From positions 2,959,175-3,023,174 of the forward strand of contig NZ_CM001436.1 in assembly GCF_000243255.1 (NCBI RefSeq): DNA of 64,000 nucleotides, in the 5' to 3' direction. Positions within the stretch are counted from its first letter, which is position 1; each line of letters begins with the position of its first letter. The stretch is from Methanoplanus limicola DSM 2279. GTDB taxonomy: Archaea > Halobacteriota > Methanomicrobia > Methanomicrobiales > Methanomicrobiaceae. The notes below the pieces were generated by a model. That model saw nothing but the letters and a program-made list of their open reading frames with translations. It made no database searches and was not told the origin of the DNA. Positions 1 to 9,726 of the stretch are shown here, piece by piece. Position numbers and translations under genes: made by a program.

Positions 1-122
1 TTTCATTTAACAAAACCCCATCCGAAACACCTTTGCCTGATTTAAAGATCTATCCGGATCATATTAAAATTATGTTATATTTACAAAAAAGTAAATGAAG
101 TAAAATTCACCTGAGGAATATA

Positions 123-716
123 TCAGATATTATTCCAGACATGAACAAAACGCTGAATAGCTGTAAAATGCCCAAGCAGACCGAATATCACCATCAGCCA
201 GCCAAAGGCATTCAGGCCGGCAATATAACCCGGAAATGCAATAAATATTATCCCGGCTGCTATTGTAAGAACCAGCCTGTCAGCCCGTCCTAAAATTCCA
301 CCATAAAAACGGCCCGCACCAACAGCCTGTGCCTGAGTGCCCAGATATGATGACATAATTACGCCTGTAAGCGCAAAAACGCCCACCGTCCAGGGCGCAA
401 GACTGCCTGCGAAGATTCCGCAGATCATCACAATATCAGCATACCTGTCAAGGACATGATCAAGGAAATCCCCTTTAAGGCTTGCAATATGCATCTCACG
501 GGCAATAGCACCGTCAATCGCATCAAAAAAGGCATTCAGGAAGACAAATATCACACCCGCAAATACAGCCGAGAGATAAAAGGCATATCCGGCAACCACT
601 GAAGCAATGAAAGCGATAACTGTGCACGTATCCGGCCTCAGGCCGATACGGACAGATACCCTCGCCACAGGTTCAATAATTCCCTTCACCTTTGGTCTGA
701 AGCTGTCAAGTGTCAT
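123..716 (-). CDS. CDP-alcohol phosphatidyltransferase, probably archaetidylinositol-phosphate synthase
   Basis: Integral membrane enzyme that moves a phospho-alcohol head group onto a CDP-activated lipid. The family signature D-x2-D-G-x2-A-R-x8-G-x3-D-x3-D is complete: D65, D68, G69, A72, R73, G82, D86 and D90. About five hydrophobic helices follow or flank it, and 197 residues is normal for the archaeal archaetidylinositol-phosphate synthase group. It is last in a four-gene minus-strand operon (argD, hisC, AK6-type kinase, this gene) and its ATG overlaps the stop of the kinase gene by 4 bases, so translation is probably coupled. The head group (inositol phosphate versus serine or glycerol) is inferred from the short length and cannot be proved from the motif. 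Confidence 0.82.
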   Translation of the reverse strand: MTLDSFRPKVKGIIEPVARVSVRIGLRPDTCTVIAFIASVVAGYAFYLSAVFAGVIFVFLNAFFDAIDGAIAREMHIASLKGDFLDHVLDRYADIVMICGIFAGSLAPWTVGVFALTGVIMSSYLGTQAQAVGAGRFYGGILGRADRLVLTIAAGIIFIAFPGYIAGLNAFGWLMVIFGLLGHFTAIQRFVHVWNNI

Positions 717-1225
717 AACAGTGTACCTATATAATCCGACCAGTCAGTATTCCCAAAGGAATAACCCCTTTTTCCGGCCAGAAACTCTTCAATAATATCC
801 ACTGTCTCTTCAGGCGTCAGAAAAGTACAGTCAATCTCAAGAATATGTTCTTCCGGATGTATATCAAGTGTTTCGATTAATACTGTATCCAGGCATTCGG
901 CTTCAAGGTTCTCACGAATCTTCTCATCCGGATACCCACGGGACTTCAGCCGTTCTGAAAGGATATCCGGCCTGAGCCTTAAAATAACAATACGGTCTGC
1001 ATCAAGAATATGTGTCAGATGCCCTTCAACGACCGCATCGGGTTTTCCAAACTCCTCATACCACTTATCCTCATCAATGACATCTGCATCCCTCTCAGAG
1101 TCTCTCTCAATGATATAGGGTTTAATGGTATCATTCTGCCGAATGACAGAATACCCGCGTTTCCTGAGAATATCTGCAACGGTTGACTTGCCCGTTCCCG
1201 GAGTCCCGGTAACAGCTGCCATCAT
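713..1225 (-). CDS. Adenylate kinase-like NTPase of the AK6/Fap7 family
   Basis: Small P-loop kinase (170 residues). The Walker A motif GTPGTGKST lies at residues 7-15, immediately after the start, as in eukaryotic Fap7/hCINAP and archaeal AK6. In eukaryotes the family acts in late 18S rRNA and 40S maturation; archaeal members bind ribosomal protein uS11. Residues EGH near 68 and the RLRP/LKSRGY region fit the NMP-binding and lid parts. It overlaps hisC upstream by 4 bases and the CDP-alcohol transferase downstream by 4 bases, so it is within a coupled operon of unrelated metabolic genes. The ribosome-maturation role is family knowledge, not visible here. Confidence 0.8.
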   Translation of the reverse strand: MMAAVTGTPGTGKSTVADILRKRGYSVIRQNDTIKPYIIERDSERDADVIDEDKWYEEFGKPDAVVEGHLTHILDADRIVILRLRPDILSERLKSRGYPDEKIRENLEAECLDTVLIETLDIHPEEHILEIDCTFLTPEETVDIIEEFLAGKRGYSFGNTDWSDYIGTLL

Positions 1226-2277
1226 AGCGAGTTAAACACCTCCAAAAACCTCTCACACTCCCAGTCTTTCCCTATACTGACACGAATGTAGTTATCACCC
1301 AGTCCCGGAAAACTGGTGCACGATCTGACAACAACTCCCTTCCCTGCAAGCATCTCAACCATCTCATCGCCTTTGTATGGAGAGACATCAAACATAACAA
1401 AGTTTGCACCGCCCGGCACTGAATTAAACTTAGATTCGGTCTCAAACCTCTTCTGCCACATCTTTACAGATGATACATAACCCTCAATATATGCTGGATC
1501 TTCAAGGGCACCGGTTGCCGCTGCCGCCGATACGGAGTTAATCACAAAAGGTGTCTGCGCCCTGTTATAGTACTCCTCAAACCATTCCGGGATGAAGGCA
1601 TAGCCGACCCGCATACCTGCAAGACCATATGCCTTTGACATCGTCATTCCGATTATGAGGTTGTCATATTTCTTCATCAGATAGCGGTAGTCAGTATCAC
1701 AGAAGTCCACATAGGCATTGTCTAAGAAGAGCAGTCCGTCAATACCCTCAAGGATCTCCTCAACTGTTTCAGGAGGTGTCACTGTTCCGGACGGGTTATT
1801 CGGAGTGCATAAAAATGAGACCTTGCAGCCCTCAGATTTCCGGATGAATAACCCAGGATCAACCGTAAAATCATCCTCTCTCCCGATACCGACAGACTCA
1901 CCGCCCTGCGCCTTCACTGCAAGACCATAAAAAGAGAATGTCGGAACTGAGACCGACACCCTGTCACCCGGATCTATGAGTGCCCTTAAAGTGGTCTCTA
2001 TTACGCCATCCATACCAACCCCGGTTACGAATGTGTAATCACCATGCCTCCTGACAAGTGCATCCTTTAGCTCCCTCATCTTCTCATCAGGATAACGGTT
2101 GCACCCCTCAAGAGCCGCATTGGCTTTTTTTATCGCAAGAGGAGAAGGAGGATATGGATTTTCATTGCTGGCAAGCTTTGCAGGATTTTCATAACCGGCA
2201 CTGCGGGCTATATCTGCCGCTTTTGTTGCAAAGACATATCCGCCTTCAGAATAAACTTCCCTAATCAAATGACGCAT
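1222..2277 (-). CDS. hisC: Histidinol-phosphate aminotransferase
   Basis: PLP-dependent fold-type I aminotransferase converting imidazole-acetol phosphate plus glutamate to histidinol phosphate. Visible landmarks are the substrate loop around LASNENPYPPSP, the nucleotide-loop NNPSGT, the D-x-AYVDF region and the PLP-lysine motif MSKAYGLAGMRVGY. The longest open frame starts 30 bases earlier at 2307, inside argD. I prefer the ATG at 2277, which has GAGG about 7 bases upstream, leaves a 17-base overlap with argD and gives about 351 residues, usual for HisC. It lies between argD and the AK6 gene in one operon. hisD lies alone at 13.6 kb, so the histidine genes are scattered here. Confidence 0.9.
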   Translation of the reverse strand: MRHLIREVYSEGGYVFATKAADIARSAGYENPAKLASNENPYPPSPLAIKKANAALEGCNRYPDEKMRELKDALVRRHGDYTFVTGVGMDGVIETTLRALIDPGDRVSVSVPTFSFYGLAVKAQGGESVGIGREDDFTVDPGLFIRKSEGCKVSFLCTPNNPSGTVTPPETVEEILEGIDGLLFLDNAYVDFCDTDYRYLMKKYDNLIIGMTMSKAYGLAGMRVGYAFIPEWFEEYYNRAQTPFVINSVSAAAATGALEDPAYIEGYVSSVKMWQKRFETESKFNSVPGGANFVMFDVSPYKGDEMVEMLAGKGVVVRSCTSFPGLGDNYIRVSIGKDWECERFLEVFNSL

Positions 2278-3400
2278 TAATCGCCTCAGCAGCAATATCG
2301 ATCTCACTGTCAGATATTGTCAGCGGCGGAACAAGCCTTAGATTGCCATGTCCTGCACAGTTGACAAGAACGCCCTTCTCCTGGCACCTCTGCTGCACTC
2401 CCGGGCATTTGTCCTCACCGGCCGATATGCCAATCATAAGCCCTTCAACACGGGGGTTCAAAGCGGAGAGGCTGTTTCTGAACCGCTCCGACTTCTCCGG
2501 AATCCGGGGAAGGATCTCCTCGATTACACCTATGGTTGCAAGAGCTGCTGCGCATGCTACCGGTCCGCCGGCAAAGGTGCTGCCATGCTCACCCGGATTA
2601 AAGGAGAGGCCCTCACGTGCAACTATAGCACCCATCGGAAATCCGCTGGCAATGCCCTTTGCAATGGTGACAATATCCGGGTTTACTCCGGCATTCTGGT
2701 ACGCAAACCAGCTGCCGGTCCTTCCCATTCCGGTCTGGACCTCATCCGTAATCATAAGAGCACCGGTATCATCACAGATCTCCCTGATTCCCTTAAGGAA
2801 ACCTTCAGGTGCCGGAATAACTCCTGCCTCGCCCTGGATGCATTCGACAAAAATACCCGCAGTATCCCTGCCTGCCAGTTCTTTTAAGGCTTCAAGATCG
2901 CCATAATCCACAAAGTCGCAGTACGGCTGAAGAGGCCCGAAGGGTTCACGTATAGCCGGCTTGTGGGTCACTGCAAGTGAAGCGCAGGTTCTTCCGTGAA
3001 AACCATCCTTAAATGAGATGAACTTACTCCTGCCGGTTCTGATTCGTGCAAGCTTTAAGGCTGCCTCATTAGCCTCAGCGCCGGAGTTTGCCATAAACAC
3101 ACGCCCGCCTTTAAGCCCGGAGATCTCCACAAGCTTTTCTGCAAGTTCGCCCTGATTGGGGACATAATATAGATTGGAGACATGAATCAGCTCCTTTGCC
3201 TGACTGCATATCGCCTCGACAACCTTCGGGTGGCAGTGCCCCGTACTGCATACGGCAATGCCTGCAACACAGTCAAGGTATTTTTTCCCTTCATCATCCC
3301 AGACATATGAGCCACTACCTTTAACGATCTTCAGATTGCGCTTAAATGCCTGCATAAAGTAGCGGCTGTCGAGTTCCTTTGAGTCCGGATTATTTGTCAT
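2261..3400 (-). CDS. argD: Acetylornithine aminotransferase
   Basis: Class III PLP aminotransferase (379 residues) of arginine biosynthesis, interconverting N-acetylglutamate semialdehyde and N-acetylornithine. Family marks include the glycine-rich NSGAEANEAALKLAR phosphate-binding segment, KDGFHGRT, the aspartate motif ITDEVQTGMGRTG and the PLP lysine in IAKGIASGFP, followed by GEHGSTFAGGP. It is first in an operon with hisC, an AK6-type kinase and a lipid head-group transferase. An AT-rich TATA-like stretch lies just upstream. Archaeal ArgD enzymes can also act on lysine or LysW-bound substrates, but methanogens usually use this one for arginine. The arginine assignment is by family and length. 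Confidence 0.92.
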   Translation of the reverse strand: MTNNPDSKELDSRYFMQAFKRNLKIVKGSGSYVWDDEGKKYLDCVAGIAVCSTGHCHPKVVEAICSQAKELIHVSNLYYVPNQGELAEKLVEISGLKGGRVFMANSGAEANEAALKLARIRTGRSKFISFKDGFHGRTCASLAVTHKPAIREPFGPLQPYCDFVDYGDLEALKELAGRDTAGIFVECIQGEAGVIPAPEGFLKGIREICDDTGALMITDEVQTGMGRTGSWFAYQNAGVNPDIVTIAKGIASGFPMGAIVAREGLSFNPGEHGSTFAGGPVACAAALATIGVIEEILPRIPEKSERFRNSLSALNPRVEGLMIGISAGEDKCPGVQQRCQEKGVLVNCAGHGNLRLVPPLTISDSEIDIAAEAINASFD

Positions 3401-3420
3401 TCATGATCACGACTGAATAA

Positions 3421-3440
3421 TTATATAGATATATTTTAAA
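3421..3440 (-). promoter_or_regulatory. Candidate TATA box for the argD operon
   Basis: On the minus strand an unbroken AT-rich run (TTTAAAATATATCTATATAA) ends about 20 bases before the argD ATG. Position and composition fit an archaeal TATA element with a very short leader. There is no experimental support and the exact 8-mer cannot be fixed. Confidence 0.35.
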
Positions 3441-3616
3441 TCCCGGAATATTATCTGTTCCGGTGTTCATTCCAATTCACATCAGATATGGATTAAATTT
3501 TGGTTAAACATCAGTTAAATTTTGACAGGGCTATTAATTGAAACCGAAGTCCGGATAACATTCCGGACATCAACCCCGCACATAAAGAGAGAAAATAGCG
3601 GATATAATCCACATAT

Positions 3617-4534
3617 TTACTCGTATTCAATCGTTGCGGGCGGTTTTGGAGTGATATCATAGACAACCCTTGACACGCCCGGAATTTCGGATGTGATCCT
3701 GCTTGCAATACGATGCAGTGTCTCCCAGGGCACCTCCACAGGGTCTGCTGTCATGGCATCCCTTGAATATACAGCCCTTACTGAGACAATCCATCCATGA
3801 AGCCTTACGTCACCTTTAACACCGGTTCCAAGACCGATTACTGCTGCAAGGCACTGCCAGGGCCTGAACTTCTCAACAAGTTCCTCCTCGGCAATTGCGT
3901 TTGCCTCCCGTACAATCTCAATCTTCTCTTCAGTAATCTCACCTACACAGCGCACTGCAAGGCCGGGCCCCGGGAAGGGCATCCTGTGCTGAATTTCAAG
4001 AGGAAGCCCAAGGGCACCTGCAACATCCCGGACTTCGTCTTTATAGAGATCAATCAGAGGTTCGATGAGGCCCTCAAATGCAATATCATATGGCAGTCCT
4101 CCTACATTGTGGTGACTCTTAATACCGCCCTCACTCTCAATGACATCAGGATATATCGTGCCCTGAAGAAGATATTCAGCCTCTGTCTTCTTAGCCTCGC
4201 GCTCAAAGATCCTGATGAACTTCTCACCAATGATCTTTCTCTTAACCTCAGGATCACTGACACCCCTAAGGGCATTGATAAATTCATCCCCGGCATCGAC
4301 CACATCGAGATTGAGATCAGAGAAGAGAGTCTTAATTCTCTCAGTCTCCCCTTTTCTCATAAGTCCGGTATCGACATATATCGAGATGAGGTTTTCACCG
4401 ATTGCACGCCTTGCAAGCTCAGCACATACCGATGAATCTACCCCCCCGGATAGCGCCATCACAACTTTTTTTCCGTCTGCTTTCTCACGGATTTCCTTTA
4501 TTGCACTTTCAATGAATTTTTCTGTATTTACCAT
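3617..4534 (-). CDS. guaAb: GMP synthase (glutamine-hydrolysing), ATP-pyrophosphatase subunit B
   Basis: Carries the PP-loop SGGVDSS at residues 29-35, followed by the C-terminal dimerisation domain ending [10 protein letters not shown], which is the typical GuaA terminus. It amidates XMP to GMP. With 305 residues it lacks a glutamine amidotransferase domain. As in most archaea, that activity must come from a separate GuaAa subunit, which is not in this window. It sits 48 bases downstream of pyrG on the same strand, so purine and pyrimidine nucleotide amidation genes are probably cotranscribed. Confidence 0.93.
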   Translation of the reverse strand: MVNTEKFIESAIKEIREKADGKKVVMALSGGVDSSVCAELARRAIGENLISIYVDTGLMRKGETERIKTLFSDLNLDVVDAGDEFINALRGVSDPEVKRKIIGEKFIRIFEREAKKTEAEYLLQGTIYPDVIESEGGIKSHHNVGGLPYDIAFEGLIEPLIDLYKDEVRDVAGALGLPLEIQHRMPFPGPGLAVRCVGEITEEKIEIVREANAIAEEELVEKFRPWQCLAAVIGLGTGVKGDVRLHGWIVSVRAVYSRDAMTADPVEVPWETLHRIASRITSEIPGVSRVVYDITPKPPATIEYE

Positions 4535-4582
4535 AATTATTCTCCGGTATTTTTCTATTCAGGTTATTTTCAGGAAGACCTT

Positions 4583-6265
<1,683 letters not shown>

Positions 6266-6434
6266 TTAAATCTACTCATAGATATGATTTTTTTTACAGA
6301 TAAATTCGTTGATGAACCCATCTGAAATAAGAATTTCCGGGCAGATAGAATCATAAAAATGTCACAATATTCATGAAATAATCCATGTACCCGCAGGAAT
6401 GAATCCGGAAAAAATAACAGAGTATTGTCAGATA

Positions 6435-6854
6435 TTAGCCCGTAATCAGAAAAGAAGCTGAAGTCCTTGAATATACTGTACTGCCATCTTCAGAGCATGT
6501 TACACCCTCAGCAAAGATAATTTTCCTTGTCCGCTTAATAATTCTGGCCTTCGCAGTCAGAACTCCGCTGTTCAGGCCTTTGTAATAATCTGTGGACTCA
6601 GATACAGTGGCAATGCCTTTTCCTTCCTCAAGTTCGGTGAATATCGCAAGCGCCATTGCCTCATCTGCCAGTGAGACATATACTCCACCCTGAAGCCACC
6701 CTGCACCGTTTAACATATCTTCCCTGACTTCCATGGCAAGTTTCGCCTCCCCGCTGCCAAAATCCTGCACATTTATACCCATCAGGCCAAAATACGGATT
6801 TGCAGCACTGCCTTTTGATTTAATATCTTCAATATATGACATATAGTAAACCAT
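6435..6854 (-). CDS. Hotdog-fold thioesterase of the PaaI type
   Basis: Short acyl-CoA thioesterase-like protein (139 residues). The segments MLNGAGWLQGGVYVSLADEAMALA and TVSESTDYYKGL fit the PaaI/YdiI group, in which the residue after the GG pair region binds CoA and an acidic residue in the helix is catalytic. The substrate is unknown. The first ATG (6854) abuts GGGAGAG with no spacing; a second ATG at 6842 gives a more likely 135-residue product. It is transcribed away from the plus-strand genes across a 94-base gap that should hold both promoters. Confidence 0.75.
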   Translation of the reverse strand: MVYYMSYIEDIKSKGSAANPYFGLMGINVQDFGSGEAKLAMEVREDMLNGAGWLQGGVYVSLADEAMALAIFTELEEGKGIATVSESTDYYKGLNSGVLTAKARIIKRTRKIIFAEGVTCSEDGSTVYSRTSASFLITG

Positions 6855-6948
6855 CTCTCCCGGATCATTATATTCCCGGATAAAATGGCATTTTCGGTTG
6901 ATTCCAATAAAATAACAAACCGGAAATTTATTTCCCGGACAGGATTAT

Positions 6949-7185
6949 ATGAAAATTATGAATGACGAAGAGAGACAGATGCTTAAAGATCTGCTGTGGC
7001 TCAATTCAGTTATCGCAACCGAACTGATTCAGATAACCGAAAACACCTCACAGATACTGAGAAAGGCCGATGTACCGGAGGCGTGCAGGACTGAACACAA
7101 TGAACTGAGGCAGAGGGCACTTGAGATTGCCGACAGATGCAAACCTGACACAATGCTCAGGCAGCACCTGGAGAAACATCAGTAA
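6949..7185 (+). CDS. Small helical protein of unknown function
   Basis: A 78-residue, charged, apparently all-helical soluble protein with no signal peptide and no motif I recognise. AGGA lies a few bases before the ATG. It ends 32 bases before the PfpI-like gene in the same direction, so the two may share a transcript. Codon use resembles its neighbours, so I take it as real. Two cysteines (in EACRTEH and ADRCKPD) are present but form no metal motif. Confidence 0.55.
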   Translation: MKIMNDEERQMLKDLLWLNSVIATELIQITENTSQILRKADVPEACRTEHNELRQRALEIADRCKPDTMLRQHLEKHQ

Positions 7186-7217
7186 TATTATACTTTTTTA
7201 AGCCTCACATTTCCTGT

Positions 7218-7733
7218 ATGAAATTGCTGATGGTGGTAGCACCTAAGAGATACAGGGAAGAGGAATTTGAAACACCTGCAAAAATGTTTGAGGAGGCCGG
7301 AATTGAGTATGATGTAGCATCAACGAAGGCCGGGGAATGCGAAGGTATGATGGGGGGAATCATTGAGGCAGGACTTGCGATTAAGGACGCAAAAGAGGGA
7401 GATTACGACGGACTTGTAATTACAGGCGGACTTGGTGCGAGTGATTTCCTCTGGTCGGATGACAACCTGAAAACCCTCACTGAAGAGTTTGGAAAATCAG
7501 GGAAGGTTGTTGCCGCAATATGCCTTGCACCGGTGATTCTGGCACGCGCAGGACTCCTGAAGGGCCGTCAGGCAACAGTCTTTGAGTCACCTGCATCATT
7601 AAAGCTCATCGAAGAAGGCGGGGCAAACTACCTCAAAATTCCGGTAGTCTTAGATATGAATATAATAACAGCAAACCATCCGACAGCCTCAAAGGAATTT
7701 GCCGAAGCAATTATTGAAAAACTCGGCTGCTGA
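7218..7733 (+). CDS. DJ-1/PfpI family protein
   Basis: Class I glutamine-amidotransferase-like fold of the DJ-1/PfpI superfamily (171 residues). The nucleophile-elbow cysteine is C102 in AAICLAPV. GDYDGLVITGG forms the preceding strand and NIITANHPTAS the region where PfpI proteases place the His. Members include glyoxalase III, deglycase-type and putative protease proteins, and the sequence does not separate these. It is preceded by the small 78-residue gene and followed 15 bases later by a glycosyltransferase, suggesting one transcript. Confidence 0.78.
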   Translation: MKLLMVVAPKRYREEEFETPAKMFEEAGIEYDVASTKAGECEGMMGGIIEAGLAIKDAKEGDYDGLVITGGLGASDFLWSDDNLKTLTEEFGKSGKVVAAICLAPVILARAGLLKGRQATVFESPASLKLIEEGGANYLKIPVVLDMNIITANHPTASKEFAEAIIEKLGC

Positions 7734-7748
7734 GTTGAAAGAAAACTT

Positions 7749-8459
7749 ATGCAGAATATTAAGGCCAAAGAATGCACAATCATTGTTCCGGCATACAATG
7801 AAGAGAAGAGGATTATGCCTTTTCTTAATTCATTATCATCTTTCAAAGGCACGATAATCTTTGTCTGTGACGGAACTGACAGGACACCTGATGTTATCAG
7901 GAGTTTTTCAGAGAGGAGAAAAGAGAGATCACCGGAGATCATCTGCCTCGAGTACAACGAAAGGCTTGGAAAAGGCGGGGGCATAACTGCCGGAATCCTG
8001 AACTCAGAGACGCAGTATGTCGGATTTACAGATGCCGATGGTTCTACCTCCGAAAGTGAGATGATCCGGCTCTTTTCATATCTCTCAGATTACGACTGTG
8101 CAATTGGATCGAGGTGGATGAAAGATTCGGATGTTGTTGTAAAGCAGCCACTTTCGAGAAGAATTCAGAGCCGCCTTTTCAATATTGCAATAAGACTGAT
8201 TCTGAATATAAGTTTCAGTGACACACAGTGCGGCGCCAAGGTATTCAGAAGAGAAGCACTGAATGATGTTCTGCCTGATATGAAGACAAAAGGATTTGAA
8301 TATGATGCAGAACTGCTCTGGTGGCTTAAGAAGAAGGGATACAGCATAAAAGAAGTCCCCATTGTCTGGGAGAACCGGGAGGAGACTTCAGTCGGACGGG
8401 CAGACGGTGCGGGAATGATTATAAGGCTCTTTAAGATGAGGCTTGGATTATCTCCATAA
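7749..8459 (+). CDS. Family 2 glycosyltransferase, dolichyl-phosphate-sugar synthase type
   Basis: GT-A fold protein (236 residues) opening CTIIVPAYNEEKRI, the nucleotide-sugar binding start of GT2 enzymes. The metal-binding DxD appears as FTDADGST, and later CGAKVFRREAL and WWLKKKGYSIKEVPIVWENR fit the dolichyl-phosphate glucose/mannose synthase group. There are no C-terminal membrane helices, so it is a short soluble or peripheral form. It probably charges a lipid carrier for archaeal N-glycosylation or surface polymers, but donor and acceptor are unknown. Confidence 0.8.
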   Translation: MQNIKAKECTIIVPAYNEEKRIMPFLNSLSSFKGTIIFVCDGTDRTPDVIRSFSERRKERSPEIICLEYNERLGKGGGITAGILNSETQYVGFTDADGSTSESEMIRLFSYLSDYDCAIGSRWMKDSDVVVKQPLSRRIQSRLFNIAIRLILNISFSDTQCGAKVFRREALNDVLPDMKTKGFEYDAELLWWLKKKGYSIKEVPIVWENREETSVGRADGAGMIIRLFKMRLGLSP

Positions 8460-8521
8460 AATTAGTTACCCAGACTGATCTGCACCAGAAATAAATCCGG
8501 ATAAAAAGGAAAAGATCAGCA

Positions 8522-9586
8522 ATGAAAAATATCTATATTGAAGAGATAACGGTTGGACAGAAGATAGATTCACTTTTCCTCATCGAAAATCCGTCCATTA
8601 AATCAAAAACCGGCGGACTTTTTATAACATGCACAATATCAGACAGGACAGGAACCAGAGACTGCAAGATCTGGGGCAACAGGGGCAGCAGTGAGGAAGA
8701 GATAGAAAGATATTACGAACTGATTGTTGAGGGAAATATCTACAGGATTGCCGGGGAAGTGAGGGAATATAACGGTGCAATGGAGATTCATGTAAATTCC
8801 GGCATAGAATTTCTGGCATACACGGAGAACGAAAATAACCTTAATATCAGGGACTATATCTATTCGCCCGTGGATCCGGATGAGACAAAGAAAAAGCTTG
8901 AAAAGCATATCTCCGGCATAAAGGACAGCGGGATAAGAAAGATAGTCAGAGAAGCCATAAAAACGTCAGATGGCTTTTATGAAAAACCGGCGGCGAAGAA
9001 GAACCACCACGCCTACTATGGAGGACTTGCCCACCACACCCTCGAGGTTGTGGAGATAGCAGCCGGAATTACAGACTCGCTGCCCGGAATTGATATCGAC
9101 AGGGACATCGTCATCGCCGGAGCGCTCATTCACGATATAGGAAAGGCAGATACATTTGAGAAGTCAGGCATCTCATATAAGCCATGCCCCGCATATTCAC
9201 TGATCGGGCATATCAGCCCCGCAATAGAGAGAATATCAAAATTCAGGACGTACACAGATGAAGACGCATTTTACCATCTCCTGCATATAATCCAGTCACA
9301 TCACGGCACATACGGAGATGTACTGCCGCAGAGCACCGAGGCGTGGACTGTCCACCATGCCGACAATATCAGTGCCATGTTAAATGAGGTCAGTTCAACG
9401 CTCAAAGATATTAAAGAGGGTGAATTCGGGTGGTGCAAGCCTGTGAATTCAAACCTCTACAGATTTCATAAAAAAAGAGATTCAGTTACAGGGAGAACAA
9501 TAAAACCGGACGATAAGAGTCCGGCGCACAATAAAGAAGAACCGGATGACAATAAACCAAATAAAGGTCAGTCAAGCCTTTTTTAA
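8522..9586 (+). CDS. OB-fold plus HD-domain phosphohydrolase/nuclease, YhaM-like
   Basis: The N-terminal third (about residues 1-110) is an OB-fold nucleic-acid-binding segment (GGLFITCTISDRTGTRDCKIWG). The middle is an HD domain with metal ligands in AKKNHHAYYGGLAHHTLEV and ALIHDIGKADTF and a downstream HIIQSHHG. This is the order of YhaM/CBF1-type 3'-5' exoribonucleases. The C-terminal 30-40 residues are polar and probably disordered. Bacterial YhaM trims RNA and ssDNA; the archaeal role is inferred. It stands alone between the glycosyltransferase and the beta-propeller gene. Confidence 0.78.
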   Translation: MKNIYIEEITVGQKIDSLFLIENPSIKSKTGGLFITCTISDRTGTRDCKIWGNRGSSEEEIERYYELIVEGNIYRIAGEVREYNGAMEIHVNSGIEFLAYTENENNLNIRDYIYSPVDPDETKKKLEKHISGIKDSGIRKIVREAIKTSDGFYEKPAAKKNHHAYYGGLAHHTLEVVEIAAGITDSLPGIDIDRDIVIAGALIHDIGKADTFEKSGISYKPCPAYSLIGHISPAIERISKFRTYTDEDAFYHLLHIIQSHHGTYGDVLPQSTEAWTVHHADNISAMLNEVSSTLKDIKEGEFGWCKPVNSNLYRFHKKRDSVTGRTIKPDDKSPAHNKEEPDDNKPNKGQSSLF

Positions 9587-9726
9587 TTAAAAATATCCTG
9601 CTTTTTACGCCCAAAAAGAGAACCTGACCCCCATAACTTCCGGAATTTTCGAAGTCAAAGCCAGATTAATTACCGGAAAGATCCATAAGATACCTCAACA
9701 GATCAGTGCAGGAGTGAGACAGAATT

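Noticed and set aside
2278-2307. Ten extra codons at the start of hisC
   Set aside because: They lie inside argD, lack a ribosome-binding site and do not look like HisC.
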